A stretch of 24,720 nt of DNA, from positions 1 through 24,720 of the forward strand of contig JAFOYS010000382.1 in the NCBI GenBank assembly GCA_017391435.1. Direction: 5' to 3'. The position numbers and the translations under genes are program-made. The notes under the pieces are model-generated. The model was given only the letters and a program-made list of their open reading frames with translations, was not told the origin of the DNA and did not search any database. Below, piece after piece: positions 6,721 through 16,497 of the stretch. Source of the stretch: Alistipes sp. (GTDB taxonomy: Bacteria > Bacteroidota > Bacteroidia > Bacteroidales > Rikenellaceae). Numbering within the stretch: position 1 is the stretch's first letter; each line of letters opens with the position of its first letter.

Positions 6721-8529
6721 CTAAAAATTAATAATCTCTGTATTGATTGCTTTGACCTTAGCCTTGTCCATCTTGGTGACTTTGCGGTCGTATGTTACAA
6801 AGCCGTTTACCTCACCCTCGACATCTGTTGTCTGCGTGTAGATAGCAGCTGCCATACCCTGTGGTATGAACTTCTTGAGCATTGTAGCATACTTTACATA
6901 CTCAGCAGTTACCTCGTCTGTATTGTTAAACTGGATATAACCCCAGTTGCGCTTGTTCCACCAGAGGTGATCCTTAATTGGGAAACCGATACCGCCATAC
7001 TCACCCAGAACCACAACATAGTCAGAGCTGTGGAATGGCATTGATGGTGCAGGGTAGTTGTGAATATCAAGAATATCGCCACACAGACGGAGGTTTCCAC
7101 CACTTGCTGCGTTGATAAGTCTTGTAGGATCATATGCCGCTGTCCACTCAGCAACGGTCTCTGTGTCAAACTGACCCCAAGCCTCGTTAAATGGTACCCA
7201 AACGCCGATTGATGGGAAGAAACGCAGAGCATCCATAATCTGTTGCCACTCCTTGTAGTAGCAGTTCTTCTCCTCGCGTGTTACAGGTGAGTCGCTACCG
7301 CCACCAATGTTATTGCGGCCCCACTCTCCCTTATTTTGATATAGTGCAAGGCACGGCATATCCTGCCATACGATAATACCCTCACGGTCACAGTGATAGT
7401 ACCAACGCGCTGGCTCAACTTTGATGTGCTTGCGGATAGTGTTAAAGCCAAGCTCCTTTGTAAGGATAACATCACTGAGCAATGCCTCGTCTGTTGGAGC
7501 GGTGTAGAGTCCATCTGGCCACCAACCCTGGTCCAGTGGACCATACATAAAGATTGGCTTGCCGTTAAGTGTCATACGGAGATGACCTTGATTGTCACGC
7601 TCCTTAGCGAACTTGCGAAGAGCAGCATAGGACTTGGCGCTATCTACAACCTTACCATTCTGCTCAAGGGTTATGTTGAGGTCATAGAGGTGTGGCTTCT
7701 CAGGGCTCCAAAGTTTTGCATCAATAATAGGTAGTATAGCGCGAGAACCGCAGCTAACCTTTGTTGAGTAGACTACCTTGTCGCCAGCCTTAACCTCAAT
7801 GTTTAGTATTCCATTGTTATTTGCACACTCAATATCTGCGTAGATCTCGCCACGAACAATGTCGCAGTCAGTTGCTATACCTTTTATATTATTAGCCTTA
7901 GAAATTGGCTCAATCCATACGGTCTGCCAAATACCAGATACGGCAGTGTACCAAATACCACTTGGGTTAAGGCGCTGCTTGCCTACAGGGTGGTGTACAC
8001 TGTCTGTTGGATCCCAAACACGAACAGTAAGCTTCTGCTCGCCCTTCTTCAGTGCTGCAGTAATATCCATAGAGAACGGCGCATAACCACCAGTATGGCT
8101 ACCTACAAGAATGTCGTTTACATAGACATCTGCACTCCAATCTACCGCACCAAAGTTGAGCATAACACTCTGTGACGCCCACTTTGCAGGTACAGTAAAT
8201 GTGCGCTCATACCAGAGAATATCTGTTGGCTTGAGAGTCTTCTGTACGCCAGAGAGTGCCGACTCAATTGCAAAAGGTACCAGAATCTGCCCCTCAAAAG
8301 TACTTGGCTTTGCGGTATTAAACGGTGTAATAGCATAGCTCCATAATCCGTTGAGGTTTAGCCACAACTCACGCTCAAGTTGTGGACGAGGATACTCCGG
8401 CAGAACATTCTGTGGGTCAATTGTCTCTGCCCACTGTGTTCTAATCTTGTCGCCTGCAATTTTCCACTCAGCAGTAGCTGTAGATATCATAGCCACAGCT
8501 AAAAGCAGTGATAAAAGGTTCTTCTTCAT
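6721..8529 (-). CDS. Secreted glycoside hydrolase family 2 protein
   Basis: This 602-residue protein has a signal peptide (1-20, ending TATA before EWKIAG). Then follow a GH2 sugar-binding jelly roll (about 40-210, with LNLNGLWSYAI, WYERTF and NPSGIWYTAVSGIWQTVWIE), an immunoglobulin-like domain (about 215-305) and a TIM barrel (about 310-600). The likely acid/base is Glu449 in WVPFNEAWGQFD; the likely nucleophile is Glu510 in VVLGEYGG. GH2 enzymes cleave beta-galactosides, glucuronides or mannosides with retention. The specificity cannot be read here, and the protein is much shorter than LacZ. It probably works in the periplasm or at the cell surface. It starts 8 bases after kdsB, so it is co-transcribed, yet no SusC/SusD genes are beside it. 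A glycosidase inside a Kdo gene run is unusual. Confidence 0.9.
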   Translation of the reverse strand: MKKNLLSLLLAVAMISTATAEWKIAGDKIRTQWAETIDPQNVLPEYPRPQLERELWLNLNGLWSYAITPFNTAKPSTFEGQILVPFAIESALSGVQKTLKPTDILWYERTFTVPAKWASQSVMLNFGAVDWSADVYVNDILVGSHTGGYAPFSMDITAALKKGEQKLTVRVWDPTDSVHHPVGKQRLNPSGIWYTAVSGIWQTVWIEPISKANNIKGIATDCDIVRGEIYADIECANNNGILNIEVKAGDKVVYSTKVSCGSRAILPIIDAKLWSPEKPHLYDLNITLEQNGKVVDSAKSYAALRKFAKERDNQGHLRMTLNGKPIFMYGPLDQGWWPDGLYTAPTDEALLSDVILTKELGFNTIRKHIKVEPARWYYHCDREGIIVWQDMPCLALYQNKGEWGRNNIGGGSDSPVTREEKNCYYKEWQQIMDALRFFPSIGVWVPFNEAWGQFDTETVAEWTAAYDPTRLINAASGGNLRLCGDILDIHNYPAPSMPFHSSDYVVVLGEYGGIGFPIKDHLWWNKRNWGYIQFNNTDEVTAEYVKYATMLKKFIPQGMAAAIYTQTTDVEGEVNGFVTYDRKVTKMDKAKVKAINTEIINF

Positions 8530-8537
8530 AATAGAGT

Positions 8538-9290
8538 TTATTTTAGATTTTTCAAAAATTCTTCTGCTCGGGCAAGATCCTCAGGGGTATCAATGCCAAT
8601 AGTCTCAACATCTGAGATGCCCACTCCAATTCTGTAACCATTCTCAAGCCAGCGTAACTGCTCTAATGACTCAGCAATCTCAAGCGATGACTGTGGTAGG
8701 GCAGTAACCTCTCCAAGCACCTTTGTGCGGAAACCGTATATACCTATGTGCTTATAGAATGTATGACGGCTGAGCCACTGCTCCTTCTCTACACCGCGTA
8801 GATAGGGAACAATAGAGCGAGAGAAGTACAATGCGTGCATTGAGCTGTCTACTACAACCTTTGGAGAGTTCGGATTCTCTAAAGCGGCAAAGCCATCCTC
8901 AGCTGAGAATGGCTTTACAAGTGTAGCAATATCTGTATTTGGATTGTCAAAGCAGGCTTTGAGTGCAAGTAGCTGTGAAGGCTGTATAAACGGCTCGTCG
9001 CCCTGTACATTTATCACAACATCTGCCTCTACGCCATACTTCTGATATGCCTCCCAGCAACGGTCTGTGCCACTGCGGTGAGCAGTAGATGTCATCTCTA
9101 CCTTGCCACCAAAAGCCTTAACGGCATCATATATGCGCTGGTCATCAGTAGCCACTACCGCGTCGTCAATAGTGCCCGATACCTGTTCGTATACTCGCTC
9201 AATGACCATTTTGCCACCAAGCATTGCAAGCGGTTTTGCAGCAAAGCGTGTGCTGGCGTACCTTGCAGGGATAATTGCTATAAATTTCAT
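8538..9290 (-). CDS. kdsB: CMP-Kdo synthetase (3-deoxy-manno-octulosonate cytidylyltransferase)
   Basis: KdsB couples Kdo to CMP, giving the activated sugar used by the Kdo transferase on lipid A. From the ATG at 9288-9290 the protein has 250 residues and begins with MKFIAIIPARYASTR, the nucleotide-binding signature, followed by KPLAMLGGKMVIERV. Also seen are VQGDEPFI (substrate site) and the C-terminal GIDTPEDLARAEEFL. A TTG three codons upstream is in frame, but the ATG fits the family start and follows the lon stop directly (TAGTATG). The close junction with lon implies one transcript. Confidence 0.95.
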   Translation of the reverse strand: MKFIAIIPARYASTRFAAKPLAMLGGKMVIERVYEQVSGTIDDAVVATDDQRIYDAVKAFGGKVEMTSTAHRSGTDRCWEAYQKYGVEADVVINVQGDEPFIQPSQLLALKACFDNPNTDIATLVKPFSAEDGFAALENPNSPKVVVDSSMHALYFSRSIVPYLRGVEKEQWLSRHTFYKHIGIYGFRTKVLGEVTALPQSSLEIAESLEQLRWLENGYRIGVGISDVETIGIDTPEDLARAEEFLKNLK

Positions 9291-9291
9291 A

Positions 9292-11739
9292 CTATTCAAG
9301 TGCTAATTCAAGTACCTGCTCATTAGTCTGTACATAGTGGAATGTTATACCCTCTAAATACTCGCTCTTGATCTCCTCTACATCCTTTCGGTTCTGCTCT
9401 GGAACAAGAATGGTGTGAATACCGGCGCGCTTTGCAGCAAGAACCTTCTCCTTAACGCCTCCGATAGGGGTAACACGACCACGCAGCGTAGTCTCACCAG
9501 TCATTGCAATGCGCTCACGCACCTTGCGACCAGTAAATGTGGATACTATTGATGTAATCATCGTAATACCAGCGCTTGGGCCATCCTTAGGGGTAGCACC
9601 CTCTGGAACGTGGATGTTAAGGTCGTTCTTCTCAAACATCTCTGGGTCAATGCCAAGCTCCTTGTGGTGAGCCTTAACCCACTCAAAGGCTATTGTTGCA
9701 GACTCCTTCATCACATCACCAAGATTTCCTGTCAGTGATAGCTTGCCCTTGCCCGGTGTGAGTATTGACTCAATGTAGAGTATATCTCCACCAACACTTG
9801 TCCACGCAAGACCTGTAACAACGCCAACCATATCCTTAATCTCATACTGGTCGTTGATAAATTTAGCCTTGCCAAGTATTCGTACAACATCCTCAGATGT
9901 TATCTCTGGCGTAAACTGCTCCTCAAAGGCGATGTTCTTTGCACGGTGGCGAGCAATCTTTGCTAAACACTTGTCAAGTGAACGAACACCAGACTCGCGA
10001 GTGTAGTCAGAGATAATCTGCTGTAGCACCTCGTTTGTAAAGGTCATATCGCCACTCTTCAAGCCGTGCGCCTCGCTCTGTTTTGCAATCAGGTGGTTCT
10101 GTGCAATCTGAATCTTATCCTCAAGGATATATCCAGAGATGTTTATCAGCTCCATACGGTCGCGCAGTGCGGGATTTATTGCGCCAATGTCGTTGGCAGT
10201 TGCGATAAATAGAACCTTTGACAGATCGTACTCTACATCCAGATAGTTATCGTGGAATGTAGTGTTCTGCTCAGGGTCAAGAACCTCAAGTAGCGCCGAT
10301 GATGGGTCTCCGTGGTTAGAGACGGTCATCTTATCTACCTCGTCAAGGATAATAACAGGGTTTGATGAGCCACAACGCTTTATGGTCTCAATTACACGGC
10401 CTGGCATAGCACCAATGTATGTACGACGGTGACCACGAATCTCCGACTCGTCGTGAAGACCACCGAGGGCAATTCTGCCAAACTTACGACCTAAGGCTGT
10501 AGCAACACTCTTTCCGAGCGAGGTCTTACCAACTCCCGGAGGGCCATAGAGGCAGATGATAGGTGACTTAAGGTCGCCCTTAAGTTTGATTACAGCAAGG
10601 TGCTCAAGGATTCTATCTTTAACCTCCTCAAGGCCAAAGTGGTCGGCATCAAGCTGCTCACGAGCGCAGTTAAGATCAAGGTTATCCTTTGTAACCTCAT
10701 CCCACGGAAGGTCGAGCATAAGGTTGAGATATGTCATCTGTATAGAGTACTCGGCAATAGCTGGGTTTAATCTCTCAAGCTTTGCTACCTCCTTCTCAAA
10801 TATCTCAGCAACCTCCTTCTTCCACACCTTCTTCTTTGCAGCCTCACGAAGACGCTCAACATCGCCATTTACATCGTCGCCAAGCTCCTCCTGTATTGTA
10901 CGCATCTGCTGCTGGAGGTAGTAGTCTCGCTGCTGCTTGTCTATCTCGGTCTTTACCTTCTCCTGAATCTCCTGCTTAAGCTCAAGAAGTTGCTGCTCGC
11001 GGATAAGTATCTCAAGGAGCTTGCGAGAGCGTGCAAGAAGTCCTGGTGCCTCAAGAAGCGCCTGACGGTCGTCGTCAGAGAACTCAAGGTTAGAGCAGAT
11101 AAAGTTTATAGTGCCGCGCTGTGAATCTATGTTCTTAATGGCAAATGACGCCTCCTTTGGCATAGTAGGTGAGATGCTAATAATGCGTAGCGCACTATCA
11201 CGCACAGCCTCTACAAGGGCGTTAAACTCTGGGTTGTTCTTGTCTGGAGCGGAGTCTAATAGGGTAGTCACTGTAGCCTTAAAGAATGGCTCTGTAGAGA
11301 TATACTCTCCCACCTCAATCTTCTCAAGACCAGAGAGTATGACAGTGAGGTTGCCGTTTGGCATCTCAAGAATCTTGAGAATGCGAGCAGCGGTACCTAC
11401 ACGGTGCATATCGTCTGGTGTTGGGGTCTCAATCTCTGGGTTGCGCTGTAGTACTGCGCCGAGCAGACCGTCGCCAGCATTTACAGCACGCACAAGCGCA
11501 ATACTCTTCTCTCTACCCACTGTAATAGGTGTTATCGCACCTGGAAAGAGAACAGAGTTACGCAGAGTAAGTATTGGTAGAATCTCTGGAAGATTGACCT
11601 GCTCAACAGTGTCATCATCTCCAGAGACGATTGGAATTGCCTGGAACTTTCTATCTGCAAGGTCTGCAGGAAATCCCTTGTCATCAAATAAATTATCGAA
11701 ATCCTCTTTTTTCATACTCATCTTTTGTCTATTACCCAT
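9292..11739 (-). CDS. lon: ATP-dependent protease Lon
   Basis: Lon degrades misfolded and regulatory proteins in the cytoplasm. From the first ATG the protein has 815 residues. It has an N-terminal substrate-recognition domain (from about 50, [14 protein letters not shown]), a coiled coil around 260-310, an AAA+ domain with Walker [10 protein letters not shown] near 397-405 and Walker [10 protein letters not shown], and the C-terminal protease. The catalytic pair is Ser722 in KDGPSAG and Lys765 in GGVKEK, with the family's spacing of 43. Three ATGs compete for the start: 11737-11739, 11719-11721 and 11713-11715. The second or third fits better, because the promoter below leaves only about 18 bases of leader for the first. 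It heads the long minus-strand gene run. Confidence 0.97.
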   Translation of the reverse strand: MGNRQKMSMKKEDFDNLFDDKGFPADLADRKFQAIPIVSGDDDTVEQVNLPEILPILTLRNSVLFPGAITPITVGREKSIALVRAVNAGDGLLGAVLQRNPEIETPTPDDMHRVGTAARILKILEMPNGNLTVILSGLEKIEVGEYISTEPFFKATVTTLLDSAPDKNNPEFNALVEAVRDSALRIISISPTMPKEASFAIKNIDSQRGTINFICSNLEFSDDDRQALLEAPGLLARSRKLLEILIREQQLLELKQEIQEKVKTEIDKQQRDYYLQQQMRTIQEELGDDVNGDVERLREAAKKKVWKKEVAEIFEKEVAKLERLNPAIAEYSIQMTYLNLMLDLPWDEVTKDNLDLNCAREQLDADHFGLEEVKDRILEHLAVIKLKGDLKSPIICLYGPPGVGKTSLGKSVATALGRKFGRIALGGLHDESEIRGHRRTYIGAMPGRVIETIKRCGSSNPVIILDEVDKMTVSNHGDPSSALLEVLDPEQNTTFHDNYLDVEYDLSKVLFIATANDIGAINPALRDRMELINISGYILEDKIQIAQNHLIAKQSEAHGLKSGDMTFTNEVLQQIISDYTRESGVRSLDKCLAKIARHRAKNIAFEEQFTPEITSEDVVRILGKAKFINDQYEIKDMVGVVTGLAWTSVGGDILYIESILTPGKGKLSLTGNLGDVMKESATIAFEWVKAHHKELGIDPEMFEKNDLNIHVPEGATPKDGPSAGITMITSIVSTFTGRKVRERIAMTGETTLRGRVTPIGGVKEKVLAAKRAGIHTILVPEQNRKDVEEIKSEYLEGITFHYVQTNEQVLELALE

Positions 11740-11747
11740 TTATGGGT
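11734..11747. promoter_or_regulatory. Short inverted repeat at the lon start
   Basis: ACCCAT (11734-11739) and ATGGGT (11742-11747) are perfect inverted arms separated by TT. The repeat covers the first possible lon ATG and sits just downstream of the predicted transcription start. It could be an operator or an mRNA hairpin, but it is short enough to arise by chance. Confidence 0.3.
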
Positions 11748-11762
11748 ACAGTTATAATCGTA

Positions 11763-11792
11763 CAAAGATAATACTTTTTCTTTGTAGTTCAA
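11763..11792 (-). promoter_or_regulatory. Predicted lon promoter
   Basis: On the minus strand TATCTTTG (11770-11763) matches the Bacteroidota -7 consensus TAnnTTTG. TTG (11792-11790) lies 19 bases upstream, at the -33 position. The start of transcription would fall near 11757, giving a leader of about 36 bases to the ATG at 11721. Confidence 0.65.
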
Positions 11793-11838
11793 TAGATAAA
11801 CGCTAAAAAATATCTTTTATGTATAAATAGTAGTATGA

Positions 11839-11873
11839 TTTGTGCTTTTTTACAATAAAAGTTTCTATCTTTG
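11839..11873 (+). promoter_or_regulatory. Predicted valS promoter
   Basis: TATCTTTG (11866-11873) matches the -7 consensus and is identical to the lon box on the other strand. A TTTG at 11839-11842 is 23 bases upstream, slightly wide for the -33 element. Transcription would start near 11880, about 40 bases before the valS ATG. Confidence 0.6.
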
Positions 11874-11921
11874 CAGTTTGAATAATTGTATGGTTTGAAA
11901 ATACAAAAAACACTATAAGAT

Positions 11922-14549
11922 ATGCAGATAGCAGATAAGTACTCTCCACAGGAGATTGAACAGAAGTGGTACGACTACTGGGTAGACCACAATCTTTTCC
12001 ATTCAGAGCCAGATGAGCGCGAGCCGTATACAATCGTTATTCCGCCACCAAATGTTACCGGTATGCTCCATATGGGTCATATGCTTAACAATACGCTTCA
12101 GGATGTTTTGGTGCGTCGTGCTCGTATGCTTGGTAAGAATGCTTGCTGGGTTCCAGGTACTGACCACGCAAGTATCGCTACAGAGGCTAAGGTCGTAGCA
12201 AAGCTTAAGGCAGAGGGTATTGATAAGTCTTCACTGACTCGCGAGCAGTTCCTTGCTCACGCTTGGGAGTGGAAAGAGAAGCACGGTGGTATTATCCTCA
12301 AGCAGCTCCGTAAGCTTGGTGCTTCTTGCGATTGGGATCGTACTTGCTTTACTATGGATGAGCCTCGCACTCAGAGCGTTATTAAGGTCTTCTGTGACCT
12401 CTATAACAAGGGCAAGATCTACCGTGGTGTGCGTATGGTACACTGGGATCCATCTGCTCAGACAGCTCTTTCTGATGAGGAGGTAATATACAAGGAGTCA
12501 CAGGGTAAGCTCTACTACTTGCGTTATAAGCTTGAGGGTACAGATCGCAATATTATCGTTGCTACAACCCGCCCAGAGACAATTTTGGGTGATAGCGCGG
12601 TGTGTCTTAATCCTAACGACCCTCGCTATGCGGATGTTCCAGAGGGTGCTCGCGTGATTGTTCCGCTTGTAGGTCGCTCTATTCCAATTATTCGCGACGA
12701 GTATGTAGACATTGAGTTCGGTACAGGTGCTCTGAAGGTTACACCTGCACACGATGTTAATGACTATATGCTGGGTGAGAAGTATGGTCTTGAGACAATT
12801 GATATTTTCAATGATAACGGTACTATCAACGATAAGGTTGGTCTCTATGTAGGTATGGACCGCTTTGAGTGCCGTAAGCAGATTGAGAAGGATCTTGAGG
12901 CTGCAGGTCTTATGGAGAAGACTGAGGCTTACACAAATAATGTGGGTTACTCTGAGCGTACAGGCGTTGCTATTGAGCCAAAGCTCTCTATGCAGTGGTT
13001 TATGTCTATGTCTGAGATTGCAAAGCCTGCAACAAAGGCCGTTCTTGAGGATGTAATCCGCTTTGTGCCAGAGAAGTATAAGAATACCTACCGCCACTGG
13101 ATGGAGAATATCAAGGATTGGTGTATCAGCCGTCAGCTCTGGTGGGGTCAGCGCATCCCTGCATACTATCTTCCAAAGGGTGGTTATGTGGTAGCTGAGA
13201 CTGCAGAAGAGGCTCTTGTTCTTGCACAGCAGAAGAGTGGCGACGCTACTCTTACCCTTGCCGACCTTCGTCAGGATGAGGATGTGCTCGACACTTGGTT
13301 CAGCTCTTGGTTGTGGCCAATCTCTGTCTTTGATGGTATTCGTAACCCTGATAATGAGCAGATTCGCTACTACTATCCAACAAACGATCTTGTAACTGGT
13401 CCAGATATCATCTTCTTCTGGGTGGCTCGTATGATTATGTCGGGCTATGAGTATCGCGGTCAGATGCCATTCCGCAATGTATACTTTACAGGTATTGTTC
13501 GCGACAAGATTGGTCGTAAGATGAGTAAGCAGCTTGGTAACTCTCCGGATCCACTCGATCTTATTGCTAAGTATGGCGCTGATGGTGTTCGTGTGGCTAT
13601 GATGCTCTGCTCAAGTGCTGGTAATGACCTTATGTTTGACGATTCGCTCTGCGAGCAGGGTCGTAACTTTGGAAATAAGATTTGGAATGCATACCGCCTT
13701 ATCAATGGTTGGAGCGTAGATGAGTCTCTTGCTCAGAGTGAGAATAATGCTGTGGGCGTGGCTTGGTTCCGCGCTAAGCTTAATGCTGCACTTGCTGAGA
13801 TTGAGGAGAACTTCAAGAACTATCGTATCTCTGAGGCTCTTATGGTTGCATATAAGCTCTTCTGGGATGACTTTAGCGGTTGGTACCTTGAGATTGTTAA
13901 GCCAGCATACGGTACTCCAGCAGATAAACTTACTGTAGAGCAGACAAAGGCCTTCTTTGAGCAGTTGATGCTTGTTCTACATCCATTTATGCCATTCGTT
14001 ACTGAGGAGATTTGGCAGGATCTTGCACCTCGTGCTCAGGGCGAGTCTATTATGGTTAGCCCAATGCCAAAGGTTGAGGCTGCTGATGAGACTCTTCTTG
14101 CCCGTTTTGCCCTTGTTCAGGAGGTTGTATCTAATATTCGTAATATCCGCAAGCAGAAGAACCTTGCACAGAAGGAGGCTCTTGAGCTGAAGGTTATTGT
14201 TGATGACAACTATCCTCGTGAGGCTGAGGCTGTGATTGTTAAGATGGGTAACCTCTCGGCTGTAAATGCAGTTACAGAGAAGAATGCTACTGATGCAGGT
14301 TTTATTGTTAAGACTACACAGTACTTTGTCCCTATGGGCGATAATGTGAATGTTGAGGAGGAGATTGCAAAGCTTGAGAAGGATCTTGCTTACTACGAGG
14401 GCTTCCTTGCCTCTGTGATGAAGAAACTCTCTAACGAGCGCTTTGTAAACTCTGCACCAGCACAGGTTGTTGCTAACGAGCGTGCTAAGCAGGCAGATGC
14501 CGAGGCAAAGATTGCTGCTATCCGTGAGCAGCTCGTGGCACTAAAGTAG
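11922..14549 (+). CDS. valS: Valyl-tRNA synthetase
   Basis: A class I aminoacyl-tRNA synthetase of 875 residues that charges tRNA-Val and edits mischarged threonine. The HIGH-type motif is HMGH at residues 50-53 within [15 protein letters not shown]. The KMSKS-type motif is KMSKQ at 533-537 within [17 protein letters not shown]. Between them lies the editing domain, including [13 protein letters not shown] and the [12 protein letters not shown] block. The C-terminal part holds the anticodon-binding helices ([13 protein letters not shown]) and the valS-specific coiled coil over the last 70 residues. The length is the usual one for a bacterial ValRS. It has its own promoter and terminator. Confidence 0.98.
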   Translation: MQIADKYSPQEIEQKWYDYWVDHNLFHSEPDEREPYTIVIPPPNVTGMLHMGHMLNNTLQDVLVRRARMLGKNACWVPGTDHASIATEAKVVAKLKAEGIDKSSLTREQFLAHAWEWKEKHGGIILKQLRKLGASCDWDRTCFTMDEPRTQSVIKVFCDLYNKGKIYRGVRMVHWDPSAQTALSDEEVIYKESQGKLYYLRYKLEGTDRNIIVATTRPETILGDSAVCLNPNDPRYADVPEGARVIVPLVGRSIPIIRDEYVDIEFGTGALKVTPAHDVNDYMLGEKYGLETIDIFNDNGTINDKVGLYVGMDRFECRKQIEKDLEAAGLMEKTEAYTNNVGYSERTGVAIEPKLSMQWFMSMSEIAKPATKAVLEDVIRFVPEKYKNTYRHWMENIKDWCISRQLWWGQRIPAYYLPKGGYVVAETAEEALVLAQQKSGDATLTLADLRQDEDVLDTWFSSWLWPISVFDGIRNPDNEQIRYYYPTNDLVTGPDIIFFWVARMIMSGYEYRGQMPFRNVYFTGIVRDKIGRKMSKQLGNSPDPLDLIAKYGADGVRVAMMLCSSAGNDLMFDDSLCEQGRNFGNKIWNAYRLINGWSVDESLAQSENNAVGVAWFRAKLNAALAEIEENFKNYRISEALMVAYKLFWDDFSGWYLEIVKPAYGTPADKLTVEQTKAFFEQLMLVLHPFMPFVTEEIWQDLAPRAQGESIMVSPMPKVEAADETLLARFALVQEVVSNIRNIRKQKNLAQKEALELKVIVDDNYPREAEAVIVKMGNLSAVNAVTEKNATDAGFIVKTTQYFVPMGDNVNVEEEIAKLEKDLAYYEGFLASVMKKLSNERFVNSAPAQVVANERAKQADAEAKIAAIREQLVALK

Positions 14550-14566
14550 TCTATCACTTAAATAGA

Positions 14567-14605
14567 AAAGACCTTCCAGAACTCTCTGGAGGGTCTTTTT
14601 GTTTT
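14567..14605. terminator. Rho-independent terminator after valS
   Basis: An 11-bp stem (14570-14580 with 14585-14595, one G-T wobble) closes a four-base ACTC loop and is followed by TTTTTGTTTT. An A-rich stretch on the other side means it may also end transcription of the converging glpQ gene. Confidence 0.92.
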
Positions 14606-14621
14606 ACTCTCTATCTTGAGA

Positions 14622-15434
14622 CTAATAACCCGCCTTCTTAGCAGCCTTCTTTACTGCTGGAGAGTTGAGGTAGGCCTTCATTTTATCTGGATAGTCGCTT
14701 GAGATGTAGTCAATGCGGTGCTTAACTGCCCAGTCGACAACCTCTGGATGGTTTACAATCCATAGGGTGGTCTCAATACCCTTTGCTTGGCACTGGTCTA
14801 CAAGGTGCGGCATATTCATAAATACATACATACTGTAAGACATTCCTGAAATTCTATCGGTAGCAAGAACATCTGCGTCAACCTTTGTAGAGAGTGAGCT
14901 GTTAAGATAGAGCACAGGTCTACCTGGTGCAAGTCGCACGCACTCCTTGCAGGCGTGATAGCTGAATGATGTAAACTCCATCTGCTCCATCATACCAAGC
15001 TCGTTGATAGTCGCAATGAGAATCTCAATAATCTTTGTCTCAATCTCTGGGGTTGCGTGCTTCTTAATCTCACAAATCTGCTTGAGATTTGGCTGTTTCT
15101 TTGCCTCGGCGAGCCACTCACGCAGCGTAGGAACTTTGTTTCCGTTTGGAAGTGTGACCTTCTGAATTTCAGCCCAAGTGTCCTTTTGTGCATCTAAATT
15201 TGTACCTAAAATCTTAGAGCCGTGGGCAACAATAACCTCGCCATCGGCCGTAAGGTTGATGTCAAACTCTACGCCATATAACCCACCTAACTTCTGCGCG
15301 TTATGTAGGGCGGCTATGGTATTCTCGTCAGCTCCTGGAGCCTTGTAGAATCCACGGTGGGCAACTAACTTTGGTTGAGCGATAACTGTTGTTGTGACAG
15401 CAAGGGCAATAAGTGTACAAATAATCTTCTTCAT
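14622..15434 (-). CDS. glpQ: Secreted glycerophosphodiester phosphodiesterase
   Basis: This 270-residue protein has a signal peptide (1-19, cut near VIA-QPK) and a GDPD TIM barrel. Catalytic and metal residues of the family are visible at the N-terminal end: His26-Arg27 in VAHRGFY, Glu56 and Asp58 in GVEFDINL, and His71 in VIVAHG. Enzymes of this family release glycerol-3-phosphate from glycerophosphodiesters such as deacylated phospholipids; export points to a periplasmic GlpQ-like role. The C-terminal motif WIVNHPEVVDWAVKHRIDYISSDYPD is the usual barrel end, shown here only in part by residues near 223-250. It begins 9 bases after oxyR, so the two are probably one transcript. It could act upstream of the GlpT transporter encoded at 2764-4188 (inference). 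Confidence 0.9.
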   Translation of the reverse strand: MKKIICTLIALAVTTTVIAQPKLVAHRGFYKAPGADENTIAALHNAQKLGGLYGVEFDINLTADGEVIVAHGSKILGTNLDAQKDTWAEIQKVTLPNGNKVPTLREWLAEAKKQPNLKQICEIKKHATPEIETKIIEILIATINELGMMEQMEFTSFSYHACKECVRLAPGRPVLYLNSSLSTKVDADVLATDRISGMSYSMYVFMNMPHLVDQCQAKGIETTLWIVNHPEVVDWAVKHRIDYISSDYPDKMKAYLNSPAVKKAAKKAGY

Positions 15435-15443
15435 AGATATAGG

Positions 15444-16334
15444 TTAATGTTTTATACAATCAATAATGGTCTTTTGTAGGGCGTCAACAATTGACAGTTT
15501 GACATATGTACGACGCACGGCAAGGGCAATCTTTCGGGAATAAGCACCCTTAATAAGAGACTTGACCTGGCGAGAGTGCTCCTTGCCTATATACTCAATT
15601 GCCATCTCTGGGATAATCGTAATATTGTTTGTGCAGTCAACAATACGCATAAGAGTGTCAAGAGAGCCTGACTCAAAGTAGTATCGCGACTGGGTGCTTT
15701 TGTGTGCTTGACAGAGTTCAAGTACCTGGTCTCGCATACAGTTTCCGCGACTTAGTAGAACTAACTCGCGCATATCTATATCCGATAGCATAATGTTACT
15801 CTTCTTGTAGAGAGAGTTTGACGGCGAGACATATGCAAAGAAGCGGTCATCAAAGAGCTCATACTCTGTAAACTCGTCTCCGCAAGTGCCACCAGCTACA
15901 AGCGCAACATCTATTCGGTCGCGATTCATCTGCTCTACAAGCTGCTCTGTGTGCATCTCCCTTACCTCAAGTTCTACCTTAGGGTAGCGAGAGAGAAACT
16001 CGGGGATAAATTTGTGTAGAAGGTATGGAGCAATAGTTGGAATAACACCCAAACGGATTCTACCAGCAATCTCACCCTTGAATTGCTGAACAACCTCCTT
16101 AATAGAGTTGTACTCCCTTAACGCCTCACGAGCCTGCTGAAGCACAACCTCGCCCGCCTCTGTTGGCACTACGGGCTTTTTTGAACGGTCCAGCAACATT
16201 ACACCAAGCTCACTCTCAAGAGCCTTAATCTGCATACTCAGTGAGGGCTGGGTGACAAAACAGTGGTCAGCAGCAATAGAGAAACTGCCGAAGTTTGCAA
16301 CGGCAAGAAGATACTCAAGTTGGATGATTGTCAT
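15444..16334 (-). CDS. oxyR: OxyR-type peroxide-sensing LysR regulator
   Basis: A LysR-family transcription factor of 296 residues. Its winged helix-turn-helix occupies about residues 1-60 (LEYLLAVANFGSFSIAAD, then TQPSLSMQIKALESELG), followed by a linker helix and the sensing domain from about 90. The peroxide switch of OxyR is intact: Cys199 and Cys208 in RGNCMRDQVLELC, the same numbers and spacing as in E. coli. Oxidation joins these residues and changes DNA binding, activating catalase, peroxidase and iron-storage genes. OxyR commonly controls its own gene, and a divergent gene starts 163 bases away. No catalase, dps or ahp gene is in the window. Confidence 0.95.
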   Translation of the reverse strand: MTIIQLEYLLAVANFGSFSIAADHCFVTQPSLSMQIKALESELGVMLLDRSKKPVVPTEAGEVVLQQAREALREYNSIKEVVQQFKGEIAGRIRLGVIPTIAPYLLHKFIPEFLSRYPKVELEVREMHTEQLVEQMNRDRIDVALVAGGTCGDEFTEYELFDDRFFAYVSPSNSLYKKSNIMLSDIDMRELVLLSRGNCMRDQVLELCQAHKSTQSRYYFESGSLDTLMRIVDCTNNITIIPEMAIEYIGKEHSRQVKSLIKGAYSRKIALAVRRTYVKLSIVDALQKTIIDCIKH

Positions 16335-16357
16335 AATTTAGTGCTTATTATTCAGAA

Positions 16358-16389
16358 CAAAGGTATAAAAATAATTGATAAAGCGCAAA
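16358..16389 (-). promoter_or_regulatory. Predicted oxyR promoter
   Basis: On the minus strand TACCTTTG (16365-16358) fits the -7 consensus. TTTG (16389-16386) lies 20 bases upstream. Transcription would start near 16352, about 18 bases before the ATG at 16334. Confidence 0.6.
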
Positions 16390-16435
16390 TTTTTTTCGTT
16401 TTTGTATCCTAAATGCCAACATTGCCCTCTAATGT

Positions 16436-16466
16436 TTTGAAGGAATGAAATATTTTCATAAATTTG
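16436..16466 (+). promoter_or_regulatory. Predicted promoter of the histidine phosphatase gene
   Basis: TTTG (16436-16439) and TAAATTTG (16459-16466) match the -33 and -7 consensus with 19 bases between. Transcription would start near 16472, about 26 bases before the ATG. Confidence 0.65.
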
Positions 16467-16497
16467 CAAGCTATAAATTAGAACCAATCTATAAACT

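Noticed and set aside
9291..9299. An upstream TTG start for kdsB, overlapping lon
   Set aside because: The ATG at 9288-9290 matches the family's start exactly and follows the lon stop by two bases.
11111..11806. A 231-codon open frame on the plus strand opposite lon
   Set aside because: It lies wholly against a clear lon reading frame and has a low-complexity Ser/Arg-rich product; strong codon bias leaves few stops on the opposite strand.
12498..13097. A 199-codon open frame opposite valS
   Set aside because: It is antisense to a conserved synthetase core, Leu/Cys/His-rich in a way typical of shadow frames, and matches no family.
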